The notes below the pieces were generated by a model. That model saw nothing but the letters and a program-made list of their open reading frames with translations. It made no database searches and was not told where the DNA came from. A stretch of 13,279 nt of DNA from Lysobacterales bacterium (GTDB lineage Bacteria; Pseudomonadota; Gammaproteobacteria; Xanthomonadales; Marinicellaceae): the NCBI GenBank assembly GCA_015494035.1, contig WGBZ01000112.1:1-13279 (forward strand). Reading direction: 5' to 3'. This document shows, piece after piece, positions 1-7,546 of this stretch (positions are counted from its first letter, which is position 1; each line of letters begins with the position of its first letter). Made by a program: the position numbers and the translations under genes.

Positions 1-2221
1 AATCAGCGTAGCCCAGGTAAAGCAATGTCTTGGGGTTAACCTTGTAGGAATAAATCAATTGCGTGCCCAGTGACTGGCTGCGCTTGTCCACCGGTTGGGT
101 ATATAGCGCCGGGTTGCGGTTCAATTGGGTGTGGATGAGGGCCAGGCGCAGGCGCTGGCGAATATCGAACTGCCAGGAAAGGCGGGCATCGGTCTGGTTG
201 GCAATGAACACCGTGCTGCCATCACGCCGCAGGCGCCGAAAACTGTGGTTCAGGCTGCCGCTGAAATGAATGCCCAGATTGGCTGAAAGTCGCAGGTTGA
301 TGTTGTCCTGTTTGCCCAGGGCATCATTGGCAAAATCAATGGCGTCGCCATGACGCAGGCCCAGGCCCAGACGCCAGCGGGCAGATGGCTGGATGCCGGA
401 TTCAAAACCCAGATTGCGGGTGCGATAATACACATCATTCCATAGCTGCTTGCGCTGCACCACAAACAGGCCGGCATGACTCTGTTTGAGCGCGTTCACA
501 AAAGCGCCAGTGCTGATTTCGTTTTCCAGCAGGCGGTGGTCTTCGGTTTGGCTGTAATCCCAGTCGGCAAAGGCATTGATGCGATGCCACCAACTGCCGG
601 GGCTGCCAAACCAGCTGTAGCGGTTATCGAAGGTGGTTTTACGATAACCCACCTGATTGATAAAGCCCAGGTCGGCGCGGAAATCCCGGTCAAAATCCCG
701 GTAGGTAAAGCGGTTGTTCCAGTGTTGATTGTTGTGCTGGAAAGCCGCGTAGAGGGCATTGCCCTGCAGTGCGACGTTCTGATCAAAGTCTTCGATGATT
801 TCGGGTGGATTGTGGGTCTCCGAATGCGCCACTTGGCCACTGAAGGTGATGCTGTCAGACCAGCGATAGCGGCTATCGGCCGAAATAACACTGTTGCGAT
901 AACCGGCCGCGCTGCGGTGGGTGATCAACCCACCGACGGTTGAGGAATTGGGCAGGTCATGACGAAAGCGGCCGGCAAAATCCAGACTTTCCCGCTCCAG
1001 TGATACCAGTTCGGAACCAAAGGTGCCGGGCAGCAACACGGTGGTCAGGTTGTCGTTGGTCAAAAAAGTGCCCCAGGCATTGTTGCCGGTTTTCCCCACC
1101 AGCCGCAATCCGTAATCCGGATTGGCGATGTTTCGCGTGTGAATCAGGTTTAACCGGGTTCGGAAATAGTCTGCATTCTCAAGAAAAAACGGTCGCTTTT
1201 CGGGAAAGAACAGGGCAAAGGTTTCGTTCACATTCAACTGCGCCGAATCCGTTTCCACCTGGGAAAAATCCGGGTTGATGGTGGCATTCAGGGTCAGGTT
1301 CGGACTGATGCCCCAATTGATATCAAGACTCGGTTGGAGGTCAGTGTTTACTCCGCCGTAGTCGCCAACGGCCTGCGGGCGTTCCTGGGTGGCCTTGAAT
1401 GTGAGGCTGGGGGTGATTTCAAGATCCCGTCCACGTTGGGCATTGGCAAAACCCGTAAAGCGTTTCGACTGGCACAGAAAGCAGGAGTTATCACGATCCA
1501 GCGGGTGGTCCATGAGCTGATGGCGAAGGTCGCGCGGCAGGTTGCGGCTAAAGGCGATGCCCCAGGTTTTTTCACCCCGGGCTGGCGGCATTTGTAGCTC
1601 GGTGTAGGGGATTTCCATTTCCACCACATAACTATGGTCTGTGATCTGCCCGGCACTGTTCCAGATAGCATCCCAGGAGGCATCTTCGCCGCCATTGCTG
1701 TCATCGCGAATCAGGTCGGCCTGAGCGCCCAGCGGATTGACGAAAAATTCCAGCGCGCGCACATTGTCGTTGTAGGTGTCGAGAATAATGCCCACGTAAT
1801 CATCGCTAAACAAGGCATCGCGATCGCGCAGGTAGGCGCGGATTTTTTCAGGTTCGGTATCATGGGCGCGAAACCCCACCAGCAAGGCCTGGCCGGTGTC
1901 CACCAGGTAAGCCGTGGTGTGCTGTGGAGCCGGCACGTTGATGCCTGGGTCGACTTCCACAGGCAAGTCAATGGGCACGGCTTTTTGCCACAAGGGTTCG
2001 TCCATGACGCCATCAATGCGGTAATTACCCTGCACCAGCGGCACACGAATGGGATCCGCCTGATGGGTTGGTGTGTTTGCGTCCTGGTTGGAGGAGGCCG
2101 AATGAGCCGTTCCCATTGCCAGCAGCAAGGCCAAGGTGTAACGCAGCGGGTGCCTGATCGGGCAGGTTGACTTGGGATGATTTCGAGGCGGGTTCAAGGG
2201 CATGCGCTTTGGCCTGTTCAT
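1..2221 (-). CDS. DUF5916 family outer-membrane protein with CBM9-like domain (partial, 3' end outside window)
   Basis: The frame is open from the ATG at 2221 to the window edge (740 codons) with no stop, so the C-terminus is missing. Family resemblance suggests only a few tens of residues are lost. Residues about 28-42 are a hydrophobic signal-peptide core ending Ala-His-Ser-Ala. Residues about 65-225 resemble a carbohydrate-family-9-like domain (Tyr-Arg-Ile-Asp-Gly-Val-Met-Asp-Glu-Pro-Leu-Trp opening). Then comes a C-F-L-C pair (Cys247, Cys250). The rest is a long region of alternating aromatic and polar residues typical of a beta barrel, with the family hallmark Phe-Pro-Glu-Lys-Arg-Pro-Phe-Phe-Leu-Glu. 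The n-region before the signal core is unusually long, so the internal Met6 may be the true start; no strong ribosome binding site marks either. It lies 217 bases after the kinase gene, possibly in the same transcription unit. DUF5916 proteins have no established function; an outer-membrane location is inferred. Confidence 0.85.
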   Translation of the reverse strand, partial: MNRPKRMPLNPPRNHPKSTCPIRHPLRYTLALLLAMGTAHSASSNQDANTPTHQADPIRVPLVQGNYRIDGVMDEPLWQKAVPIDLPVEVDPGINVPAPQHTTAYLVDTGQALLVGFRAHDTEPEKIRAYLRDRDALFSDDYVGIILDTYNDNVRALEFFVNPLGAQADLIRDDSNGGEDASWDAIWNSAGQITDHSYVVEMEIPYTELQMPPARGEKTWGIAFSRNLPRDLRHQLMDHPLDRDNSCFLCQSKRFTGFANAQRGRDLEITPSLTFKATQERPQAVGDYGGVNTDLQPSLDINWGISPNLTLNATINPDFSQVETDSAQLNVNETFALFFPEKRPFFLENADYFRTRLNLIHTRNIANPDYGLRLVGKTGNNAWGTFLTNDNLTTVLLPGTFGSELVSLERESLDFAGRFRHDLPNSSTVGGLITHRSAAGYRNSVISADSRYRWSDSITFSGQVAHSETHNPPEIIEDFDQNVALQGNALYAAFQHNNQHWNNRFTYRDFDRDFRADLGFINQVGYRKTTFDNRYSWFGSPGSWWHRINAFADWDYSQTEDHRLLENEISTGAFVNALKQSHAGLFVVQRKQLWNDVYYRTRNLGFESGIQPSARWRLGLGLRHGDAIDFANDALGKQDNINLRLSANLGIHFSGSLNHSFRRLRRDGSTVFIANQTDARLSWQFDIRQRLRLALIHTQLNRNPALYTQPVDKRSQSLGTQLIYSYKVNPKTLLYLGYAD

Positions 2222-2438
2222 GACACAGTGTCTGCGGCATGTTAGTCCTGCACTGGGCGCTTGAAAACAGGCCAAAAGTCATGTTTTTCTGGCAAGGTCG
2301 GAATGGTTGGGAAAATGGGGTGATATTTCGGCCATGGCCGTGCCGCTGACAATGGGTAATGGGGATTGTTGCAGTGGGGAAGGAATAGGCCGTTGCGCGC
2401 TGATACGACTAGCCGCTGGTGGCTTGTTGGGATATGGG

Positions 2439-4934
2439 TTAGTCCAGGACGCGAATCAGCCGGAAGCCCACGTGGGTGAAGGCCTGGTCGGGCAAAGTGG
2501 TGCGCGTTTGCATGGGTGTGATGGTTTTGCCATCCAGCCAGGAATTGCCGGCATATTGGCGCGGGCACCCCTTGTCCTTGACCAGCTTGAATTTTTTCAG
2601 CCACTTCTTGCCGGCATTTTCGGGCACTTTTCCGCAGTCACTGATCCATTCCGCGGCGTTGCCCCAAATGCCTCCCACGCCCAATGGGTTACGGCCATAG
2701 CGGTTGACCGGCGCGGTAAAGACATGTTTGTCGCGGCAGTCCCACGGTTCGCCCTGGGTGCGCAAGGCGCCGGTTTCCTTGCCCGCCACGTTGCCTTTTT
2801 CGCATGGTGTGTTGCCCTGGGTTTTCCAGCGTTGCAGCGACAGCCAGTGCTTTTTATCTGGCAAGGCATAGCGGTGCCGGCTTTTTCCAGACAGCCAGTT
2901 GGCATAGGCGCTGGCATCTTCCCAGCTGACGCAAATCACCGGGTTTCTCGGTCCTTGTTTGAAGGGTGGTTTGTGCCACAGTTTGCTGCTGAAAGGTTTG
3001 AAGGCTGCCTTGTGCTGGCAGCGGGAGGCCTTGCGGCCAGTGGCTTTGGCAAAGCGAGCGTATTCAGCCACAGTGACTTCCTGTGGCATCAGGCCGAAGG
3101 CGCCAACCCCACTGGCAGGATCGCCGGGAATGAACACGGTGCTGACGCCTTTGGGGTCTTTTAGCAGCTGGCCCGGGTGGGGAATGGCCTCTACCCGCGC
3201 CAACAGCCCTTTAAGGGCGGGGCGTTGATCCGGCAGCGCCTGTGCCAGTATCGCCACCACAGCTTTGGCCGGTTCCGGCTGGTAGCGCTTCTGGTGCTTG
3301 GCGATGCGTTTTTCGGCGGCGTTCAGTAGTTCGTCGCGCAGGGTTTTCGAGGTGCTGTGCAGCCCGGATTGCGCATACAGGCCATTGAGCTTGGCCGCAT
3401 AGTCGGCAGCGGCCTTGTCGTTGCCAGCGGCCAGAGCTGCGCGGGTTTTATCGAGGTAGTAATTGAACACCAGTTGCACGCCCTGGGTGGCTCGTTTGTT
3501 GCCCGGGTAACTGTTGAGCACTTCGGTGAAATAGGCAAAAGCATTGTCGCCTTGAGGACGCGTCAGCCGTTTTTCCTTGATTTTCTGGAAGCCTGCGGAG
3601 ATGAGTGTTGTGGCCTGTTGGGGCGTGAGTTTTGCGCTGCCAAGTCCTGACAGGATGTCTTCGGCCCGTGGCGGCGTGTTGACGGCGGGCTCTTCGGTGC
3701 CTGTCGCAAGTTCCGGGCTGATTGTGTCTGCTTCTTCCGCACTGGCAGTCCCGGCCATGTCCTCACTGGTGTTATTTGTGACCGGGGCGGTGGCTTCAGC
3801 CAGTTCCAGGCTGTCCAGCTTGTCTGGCAAGCTCGGAGTGTTTTCAGTGTGGTGGCCGGTAGTCGGCACCAGGCCGACCGGTATTGCCTGTTGGCTGTCG
3901 TTTGTGGTGCTATTTGCGGGGTGAGTGGTCAGCGCGGCCGGATCAGCACTGGTGGGTATGGAGGCTGGCCAGAAGGTCAGGCTGGCAACAAGACCCACCA
4001 GTAACAGCGCCAAGCCGGCGGCTATTTTTTTGTGGCGCTTGAAGATATTGCCCAGGGCATGAGTGAAACTGGGGGATACTTGCTGGACTGCGTTCTTGAA
4101 TTCCAGTGCATTGAAAAACCGATCTTCCGGGTGCTTGGCCAGTGCCTTGTCGATCACCGGCTGCCAGTGGGCTTTTTCCGGTGGCAGGCGCGGCACGGGC
4201 TCGTTGATGTGGGCCACCAGCGTAGACAGGTCATCGTCTTTCACAAACGGCGGCGAGCCGGTCAGTTGTTCATACAGAATGGTGCCCAGGGAATAGAGGT
4301 CGGAAGCCTGCGTGACGGGTTTGGACAGTGCCTGTTCCGGGCTCATGTAACAGGCGCTGCCAATGATGTGTTCCTGTTTGGTCCAGCGTTTGCTGTTGCG
4401 TGACAAGGCAATGCCGAAGTCGGCCACCTGGGCATTGCCAAAATGGTCAAACAGGATATTGGCCGGTTTCAGGTCGCGGTGAATCACGTCGTGTTCATGG
4501 GAATACGCGAGGCCTTCGCAGACACCGAACATCAGGTGCTTGATGTCCTTGTCGAACTTGAACGAAGCCTGACTCAGGTCGCCATAACGCAAATAGGGCA
4601 TGCTGTAGTAAGGGTCACCGTCCTCGGTGTGGCCGACTTCGTAAATACTGACGATGTGCGGGTGATCCAGCTTGGCGATGATTTTGGCTTCGTGCAGAAA
4701 TCGACTGGCCACTTCCGGGTCATTGGCGACGTTTTTTTTCAGCACCTTGATGGCCACTTCCCGCTTGAGCGATTTTTGCTCGGCCAGGTAAACAATGGAC
4801 ATGCCGCCCTGGCCGATTTCGCGCAAAATGGTGTAGCCAGCGATGCGCACCCGGTTGATGGGCACGGTTTTTGGCCCCGGGCTACTCTGGGCCTGGGTTT
4901 TTTGCTTGTCCTTGTTGGCGTCGCGCTGGCTCAT
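2439..4934 (-). CDS. Membrane-anchored Ser/Thr protein kinase fused to an FGE/sulfatase-modifying-factor domain
   Basis: This 831-residue protein phosphorylates Ser/Thr in the cytoplasm and carries a second domain across the inner membrane. The Hanks-type kinase spans about 33-290: Gly loop GQGGMS 41-46, ATP-binding Lys63, catalytic loop HRDLKPAN 152-159, DFG 172-174, and SPE (the APE position) 198-200. One membrane helix lies at about 302-322 after a basic stretch. A Ser/Thr/Pro/Glu-rich linker (about 325-425) leads to an Ala-rich helical region (430-580) that may be TPR-like. An FGE-sulfatase (formylglycine-generating-enzyme-like) fold covers about 594-829, with CVSWEDASAYANW (668-680), GIWGNAAEWISD and the terminal GFRLIR. 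The segment that holds the paired active-site cysteines of true FGE shows no such pair, so this is probably a binding or sensor domain. The gene starts 29 bases after the M28 stop and is likely co-transcribed with it. Kinase-FGE fusions are a known bacterial architecture; partners are unknown. Confidence 0.93.
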   Translation of the reverse strand: MSQRDANKDKQKTQAQSSPGPKTVPINRVRIAGYTILREIGQGGMSIVYLAEQKSLKREVAIKVLKKNVANDPEVASRFLHEAKIIAKLDHPHIVSIYEVGHTEDGDPYYSMPYLRYGDLSQASFKFDKDIKHLMFGVCEGLAYSHEHDVIHRDLKPANILFDHFGNAQVADFGIALSRNSKRWTKQEHIIGSACYMSPEQALSKPVTQASDLYSLGTILYEQLTGSPPFVKDDDLSTLVAHINEPVPRLPPEKAHWQPVIDKALAKHPEDRFFNALEFKNAVQQVSPSFTHALGNIFKRHKKIAAGLALLLVGLVASLTFWPASIPTSADPAALTTHPANSTTNDSQQAIPVGLVPTTGHHTENTPSLPDKLDSLELAEATAPVTNNTSEDMAGTASAEEADTISPELATGTEEPAVNTPPRAEDILSGLGSAKLTPQQATTLISAGFQKIKEKRLTRPQGDNAFAYFTEVLNSYPGNKRATQGVQLVFNYYLDKTRAALAAGNDKAAADYAAKLNGLYAQSGLHSTSKTLRDELLNAAEKRIAKHQKRYQPEPAKAVVAILAQALPDQRPALKGLLARVEAIPHPGQLLKDPKGVSTVFIPGDPASGVGAFGLMPQEVTVAEYARFAKATGRKASRCQHKAAFKPFSSKLWHKPPFKQGPRNPVICVSWEDASAYANWLSGKSRHRYALPDKKHWLSLQRWKTQGNTPCEKGNVAGKETGALRTQGEPWDCRDKHVFTAPVNRYGRNPLGVGGIWGNAAEWISDCGKVPENAGKKWLKKFKLVKDKGCPRQYAGNSWLDGKTITPMQTRTTLPDQAFTHVGFRLIRVLD

Positions 4935-4963
4935 GCTTTCAGGGCAGAAGGGTCAGTGAAAGG

Positions 4964-6335
4964 TCATGGCTGATCGGCAAACCAGCCGAAATCGCCGGGG
5001 TGATTGGCGGCCAACCAGGCGAACAAGGCCCACACCGTGGCGTTCTGGGCCATGGCCTCGGGCTGGATTTTGTCCAGGGTGTCGTTGGCGGTGTGGTGGT
5101 AGTCAAAATAATCGCTGCCGTCCTGCTGCATGTCCACCACCGGCATGCCGAGTTTTTTCAGCGCGGATACGTCCGCGCCGCCGTGGGCGTTATTGTCACC
5201 ACGCATGACACCTAAAGGCGCAATGGCTTGTGCCACCTGATCCATTAATCCAAAAGCCTGCGGTGCCACGTGCGAGTCGAAACGGTAGATTGTGCCTGCG
5301 CCAAAGTCCGATTCGCCGCCAATGAGGTGTTTTTTCGCATCGTGCTGATAGGCTTTGGCGTAGGCTTTGGCGCCGGCCAGGCCGTATTCCTCGTTGGCCG
5401 CCAGCAACACCCGGATGCTGCGTTTGGGTTTGAGTCCCAGTGCCTTGATGTGTGCCGCAGCTGCCATCATCGATGGCCCCGGTGCCCAGGTCCCAGGAGT
5501 CCAGGTGGCAGGCCAGCAGCACAAACTCATCCGGCTTTTCGCTGCCGATGATGTCACCAAGGACATTCTGCGAGGTGTATTGGCCGTCCCAGTGGCTGCC
5601 CAGCTCGAGCTTGACGGTCACCGGCTGGTTTCGCTTCAGCATATTGTCCAGCAAAATGGCATCAGGCACCGAAAGCGCCGCAGCGGGCACGCCCGGCTGT
5701 TCGGGAGAAACCTTCATGATGCCCGTGTGAGGCAGCCGGTTGTTGTCCGTGGCAATGGAACGAATCAACACGGCCTTGCCGCCTTTTTCCGCCGTCAGTT
5801 GTGAGGCCATGTAACGCACCCCCACCGTCTGGCCATAGCCATGGCCGTCACGAAAGCGGGGCATGGGCTGATTGACAAAAACGATTTTACCGGCGATGTC
5901 TTTTTTGCCGGCCTTTTTCAGTTGTTCCAGGTTGGCAAAAGCGATGATTTCTGCCTGAAGGCCACCAGGTGGCGTGGGACCAGAGCCACCCAGGGCAGTG
6001 ACGGCCAGCTTGTGTGGAAAGGGCGCGGTAATTTCGGCCTGCTCGTTACCGCGTACCCAGCGGGGAAAGGTCACCGCTTCGGTGTGGATGCGATCAAAGC
6101 CAAGCCGCTTCAATGTGGCCTGCGCCCATGCAACGGCGCGCGCATCATTGGGGCTGCCGCCCAGGCGCGGCCCGATTTCGGTGGTTAGGGATTCCACCAG
6201 CTCATAGGCCAACGGACTTTTCTGGCCATGCTCCCGCAGCGCTGAGATGGTGTCCTGTCTGGGTGCGGTTTTGGCACTGGAGTGGGTTGTCAGCCCAGTA
6301 ATGATTAAGCCGATAACAATAACAAATGGTCTCAT
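4964..6335 (-). pseudogene. M28 family zinc metallopeptidase (carboxypeptidase Q-like), frame-disrupted
   Basis: Two overlapping reading frames together give one M28 peptidase. The first, from the ATG at 6335, has a signal peptide (about 1-21), a PA-type insert (about 110-235) and the zinc-site segment with His277 and Asp289/Asp290 of GAIDDG. It then runs out of register and stops at 5196. The homologous remainder is in another frame from about 5464 down to the TGA at 4964. It includes the catalytic NEEYG, the SDFG segment and the His-His of YFDYHHTANDT. Between IDDG (ending 5463) and the helix beginning I-K-A-L-G-L-K-P (5449) there are only 13 bases. In homologues I recall, such as carboxypeptidase Q, about 12 residues sit there, so roughly 23 bases seem lost. 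Either the gene is inactive or the sequence has an error. An intact enzyme would be an exported di-zinc amino- or carboxypeptidase. It lies first in the minus-strand run, upstream of the kinase. Confidence 0.82.
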
Positions 6336-6369
6336 TTAAGCCCCGTTTTTCATTTGGTCTGGTTTAGCC

Positions 6370-6399
6370 ATCATAGCTCAATCCTTGCGCTTTAATGAA
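6370..6399 (-). promoter_or_regulatory. Candidate sigma-70 promoter for the M28-kinase run
   Basis: On the minus strand, TATGAT (6375-6370) is a good -10 match. About 18 bases upstream lies TTCATT (6399-6394), a weak -35. The start of transcription would fall some 25-30 bases before the ATG at 6335. The -35 is poor, so this is only a candidate. Confidence 0.3.
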
Positions 6400-6591
6400 T
6401 ATTCCGGGTTTATTAGAAGCCTGGTGTGAAAACAGTCACAGTTTGGGTTTTTCCTCAGCCCCTAACCGATGAGCTATGCGCTTCAGTGACAATATTTGTC
6501 CTTTTTCAGTACAGAATAAGCCATTAATTATGTTTTCAATAGCCGTGATCACGAGTCAGGGCGGTTGGTTCACGCATCATCTGGCGAAGAG

Positions 6592-6607
6592 TGTGAAATA
6601 AATCACA
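6592..6607. promoter_or_regulatory. Crp/Vfr-type operator (perfect palindrome)
   Basis: The sequence TGTGAAATAAATCACA has the canonical TGTGA-N6-TCACA symmetry with no mismatch in either half site, and TTT follows the right arm as in the consensus. It lies 114 bases before the TlpA-like start codon, centred about 70 bases upstream of the candidate -10. That suits class I activation of the redox cluster by a Crp-family regulator. It is about 260 bases from the M28 start, so control of that gene is less likely. Confidence 0.65.
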
Positions 6608-6643
6608 TTTGAGAAAATAGTTTATCTCTTCAGCCATCAACTC

Positions 6644-6672
6644 TTCCAGCCAAGTGTATCTGCCGTTATAGT
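6644..6672 (+). promoter_or_regulatory. Candidate sigma-70 promoter for the TlpA-DUF4266-DUF3570-ApbE cluster
   Basis: TATAGT (6667-6672) is a plausible -10. It is preceded by a 17-base spacer and a weak -35, TTCCAG (6644-6649). A weak -35 would fit dependence on the Crp-type site upstream. The call rests on hexamer similarity and position only. Confidence 0.35.
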
Positions 6673-6720
6673 GTAAATTAATTTTCAATCAATTGCTTGC
6701 ATTACCAATGAGGGCTTAAT

Positions 6721-7239
6721 ATGAAAAAACTATTTGGTGTTTTGCCTTTTCTTTGTCTGTGGTTCGTGGCTGATGCGATCGCTGAAGTCAGACAAGGTTC
6801 AACGCTTGGAGACAAAGACTGGAACATTCTTTTAACCGGCCCAGATGGATTGAAAACGCGGCTTTCAGATTATAAGGGCCAGGTGATTTGGCTGGACTTC
6901 TGGGCCAGTTGGTGTGGCCCCTGCCGGCATGAATTTCCCTGGCTTGAAAAACAGAATGAGAAATTTTCAAAAAACGGTTTTCGGGTTCTTGCTGTGAGTG
7001 TTGATGAAGAAGTCCGTGACATGAGCCGTTTTTTGGAACAAATGTCCACGAGTTTCCCCGTGTTTCATGATCCCAGGGGTGAAGTGGCTGAATATTTCGG
7101 TATCAAGGGCATGCCCAGTGGAGTGCTAATTGACCGGACAGGCCGAGTTGTAAAAAAGCATACCGGATTCCGCCAGCAGGACGCGGCTTCCCTGGAGGAA
7201 CTTATAGCAACTGTCTTGGGCCGGTCGGGAGCCGAATAA
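6721..7239 (+). CDS. TlpA-like periplasmic thioredoxin-fold protein
   Basis: This 172-residue protein is a predicted exported thiol-disulfide oxidoreductase. Residues 1-21 form a signal peptide (two Lys, a hydrophobic core, then Ala-Ile-Ala). The mature part has a thioredoxin fold with Trp-Cys-Gly-Pro-Cys at 64-68, the lead-in VIWLDFWASW, the expected VSVDEE strand-turn and the cis-Pro of GMPSG (Pro132). This is the TlpA/ResA/AhpC-TSA style. The WCGPC motif and cluster position favour a reductant of specific envelope cysteines over a general oxidase. A GAGGG ribosome binding site at 6710-6714 is six bases before the ATG. It is the first gene of the redox cluster and lies 73 bases before the DUF4266 lipoprotein, whose C-terminal Cys-Gly-Cys is an obvious candidate substrate. 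The substrate assignment is inference. Confidence 0.93.
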   Translation: MKKLFGVLPFLCLWFVADAIAEVRQGSTLGDKDWNILLTGPDGLKTRLSDYKGQVIWLDFWASWCGPCRHEFPWLEKQNEKFSKNGFRVLAVSVDEEVRDMSRFLEQMSTSFPVFHDPRGEVAEYFGIKGMPSGVLIDRTGRVVKKHTGFRQQDAASLEELIATVLGRSGAE

Positions 7240-7262
7240 TAACTGCCTTAGGCGATGAATCA

Positions 7263-7293
7263 CTACTGGTGTAATTGTTTGGAACAACAGTAG
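7263..7293 (+). other. Bulged stem-loop upstream of the DUF4266 gene
   Basis: CTACTG (7263-7268) pairs with CAGTAG (7288-7293), and TTGTT (7275-7279) pairs with AACAA (7283-7287) around a TGG loop. This leaves a six-base bulge, GTGTAA, on the 5' side. The hairpin ends eight bases before the GAGG ribosome binding site. It could be a processing or translational control element between tlpA-like and DUF4266, or chance. Confidence 0.3.
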
Positions 7294-7312
7294 AGTAATA
7301 GAGGAAATGTCA

Positions 7313-7546
7313 ATGAAACGAAGTATACAGATAATTTTGGTTGTGACCGCAAGTTTGGTCTTGGTGGCATGTAACCACTTCAAACCGGAGCAGGTAAAAC
7401 CCTGGCAGCGCAAGACATTGGCCAGATCAGACATGCAGCTGACTCCTTCACCAAGCCAGGAATTTCTTGACGAACACATTTATTTCAGTAAAGAAGCTGC
7501 CACAGGTGGCAAAAGCGTTGGAGGAGGAGGTTGCGGATGCAATTGA
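7313..7546 (+). CDS. DUF4266 small lipoprotein with C-terminal Gly-rich CGC tail
   Basis: This 77-residue lipoprotein has a typical signal peptide and lipobox L-V-A-C with the lipidated Cys20. Residue +2 is Asn, so there is no inner-membrane retention signal and outer-membrane sorting is likely. The mature chain is about 58 residues, contains KPWQRKTLA (residues 30-38), and ends GGGGCGCN (residues 70-77, Cys74 and Cys76). I recognise this as the DUF4266 pattern, whose members are very small and end in such a tail. I chose the ATG at 7313 over the ATG at 7307 because GAGG at 7301-7304 is then eight bases away rather than abutting. The gene overlaps the next one by ten bases. The function is unknown; the CGC tail could be redox-active, bind metal or carry a cofactor. 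Confidence 0.88.
   Translation: MKRSIQIILVVTASLVLVACNHFKPEQVKPWQRKTLARSDMQLTPSPSQEFLDEHIYFSKEAATGGKSVGGGGCGCN
7521..7530 (+). promoter_or_regulatory. Strong ribosome binding site of the DUF3570 gene inside DUF4266 codons
   Basis: GAGGAGGAGG contains a full AGGAGG and ends six bases before the ATG at 7537. It rules out the in-frame TTG at 7531, which would touch it. The same bases encode the terminal glycines of the DUF4266 lipoprotein, so the Gly tail and the translation signal of the next gene are physically shared. Confidence 0.8.

Larger units (their letters stand above)
6336..6720. other. Divergent intergenic region between the M28 and TlpA-like genes
   Basis: This AT-rich stretch of 385 bases has no credible coding frame. 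It holds the putative promoters of both diverging transcription units and a perfect Crp-type palindrome at 6592-6607. It also has two smaller symmetric sites that could be operators: GACAA-TAT-TTGTC at 6488-6500 and the 10-base palindrome CGTGATCACG at 6544-6553. I see no tRNA, terminator or recognisable riboswitch in it. Confidence 0.6.

Noticed and set aside
476..943. Plus-strand frame of 155 codons at the left end
   Set aside because: The opposite strand carries a continuous 740-codon DUF5916 frame with a signal peptide, so this is a shadow.
2329..2340. Perfect palindrome CGGCCATGGCCG as a terminator between kinase and DUF5916
   Set aside because: There is almost no room for a loop and no T-run follows on either strand. 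A 12-base palindrome can be chance in GC-rich DNA.
2242..2604. Minus-strand frame bridging the kinase end and the DUF5916 gap
   Set aside because: It begins inside the FGE domain in another frame, and its composition (His/Pro-rich) looks non-coding. The gap of 217 bases appears to be ordinary intergenic DNA.
2307..3164. 285-codon plus-strand frame opposite the kinase gene, and a similar one at 4443-4973
   Set aside because: They overlap strongly supported kinase/FGE coding sequence, have low-complexity shadow composition and no recognisable motif.
6336..6720. Riboswitch or small RNA in the divergent intergenic region
   Set aside because: No conserved riboswitch core, long stem or terminator-like T-run was visible; the symmetric sites look like protein operators.
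7531..7536. TTG at 7531 as the DUF3570 start, and TTG at 9895 as the start of the small lipoprotein
   Set aside because: The first abuts its own ribosome binding site and the second has none. ATG codons two and six codons later have good spacing.
7313..7546. DUF4266 as a ribosomally made modified-peptide precursor because of its Gly/Cys-rich end
   Set aside because: It has a lipobox and lipoprotein architecture, and no YcaO, radical SAM or other modifying enzyme lies in the cluster except ApbE, so a peptide natural product is not supported.
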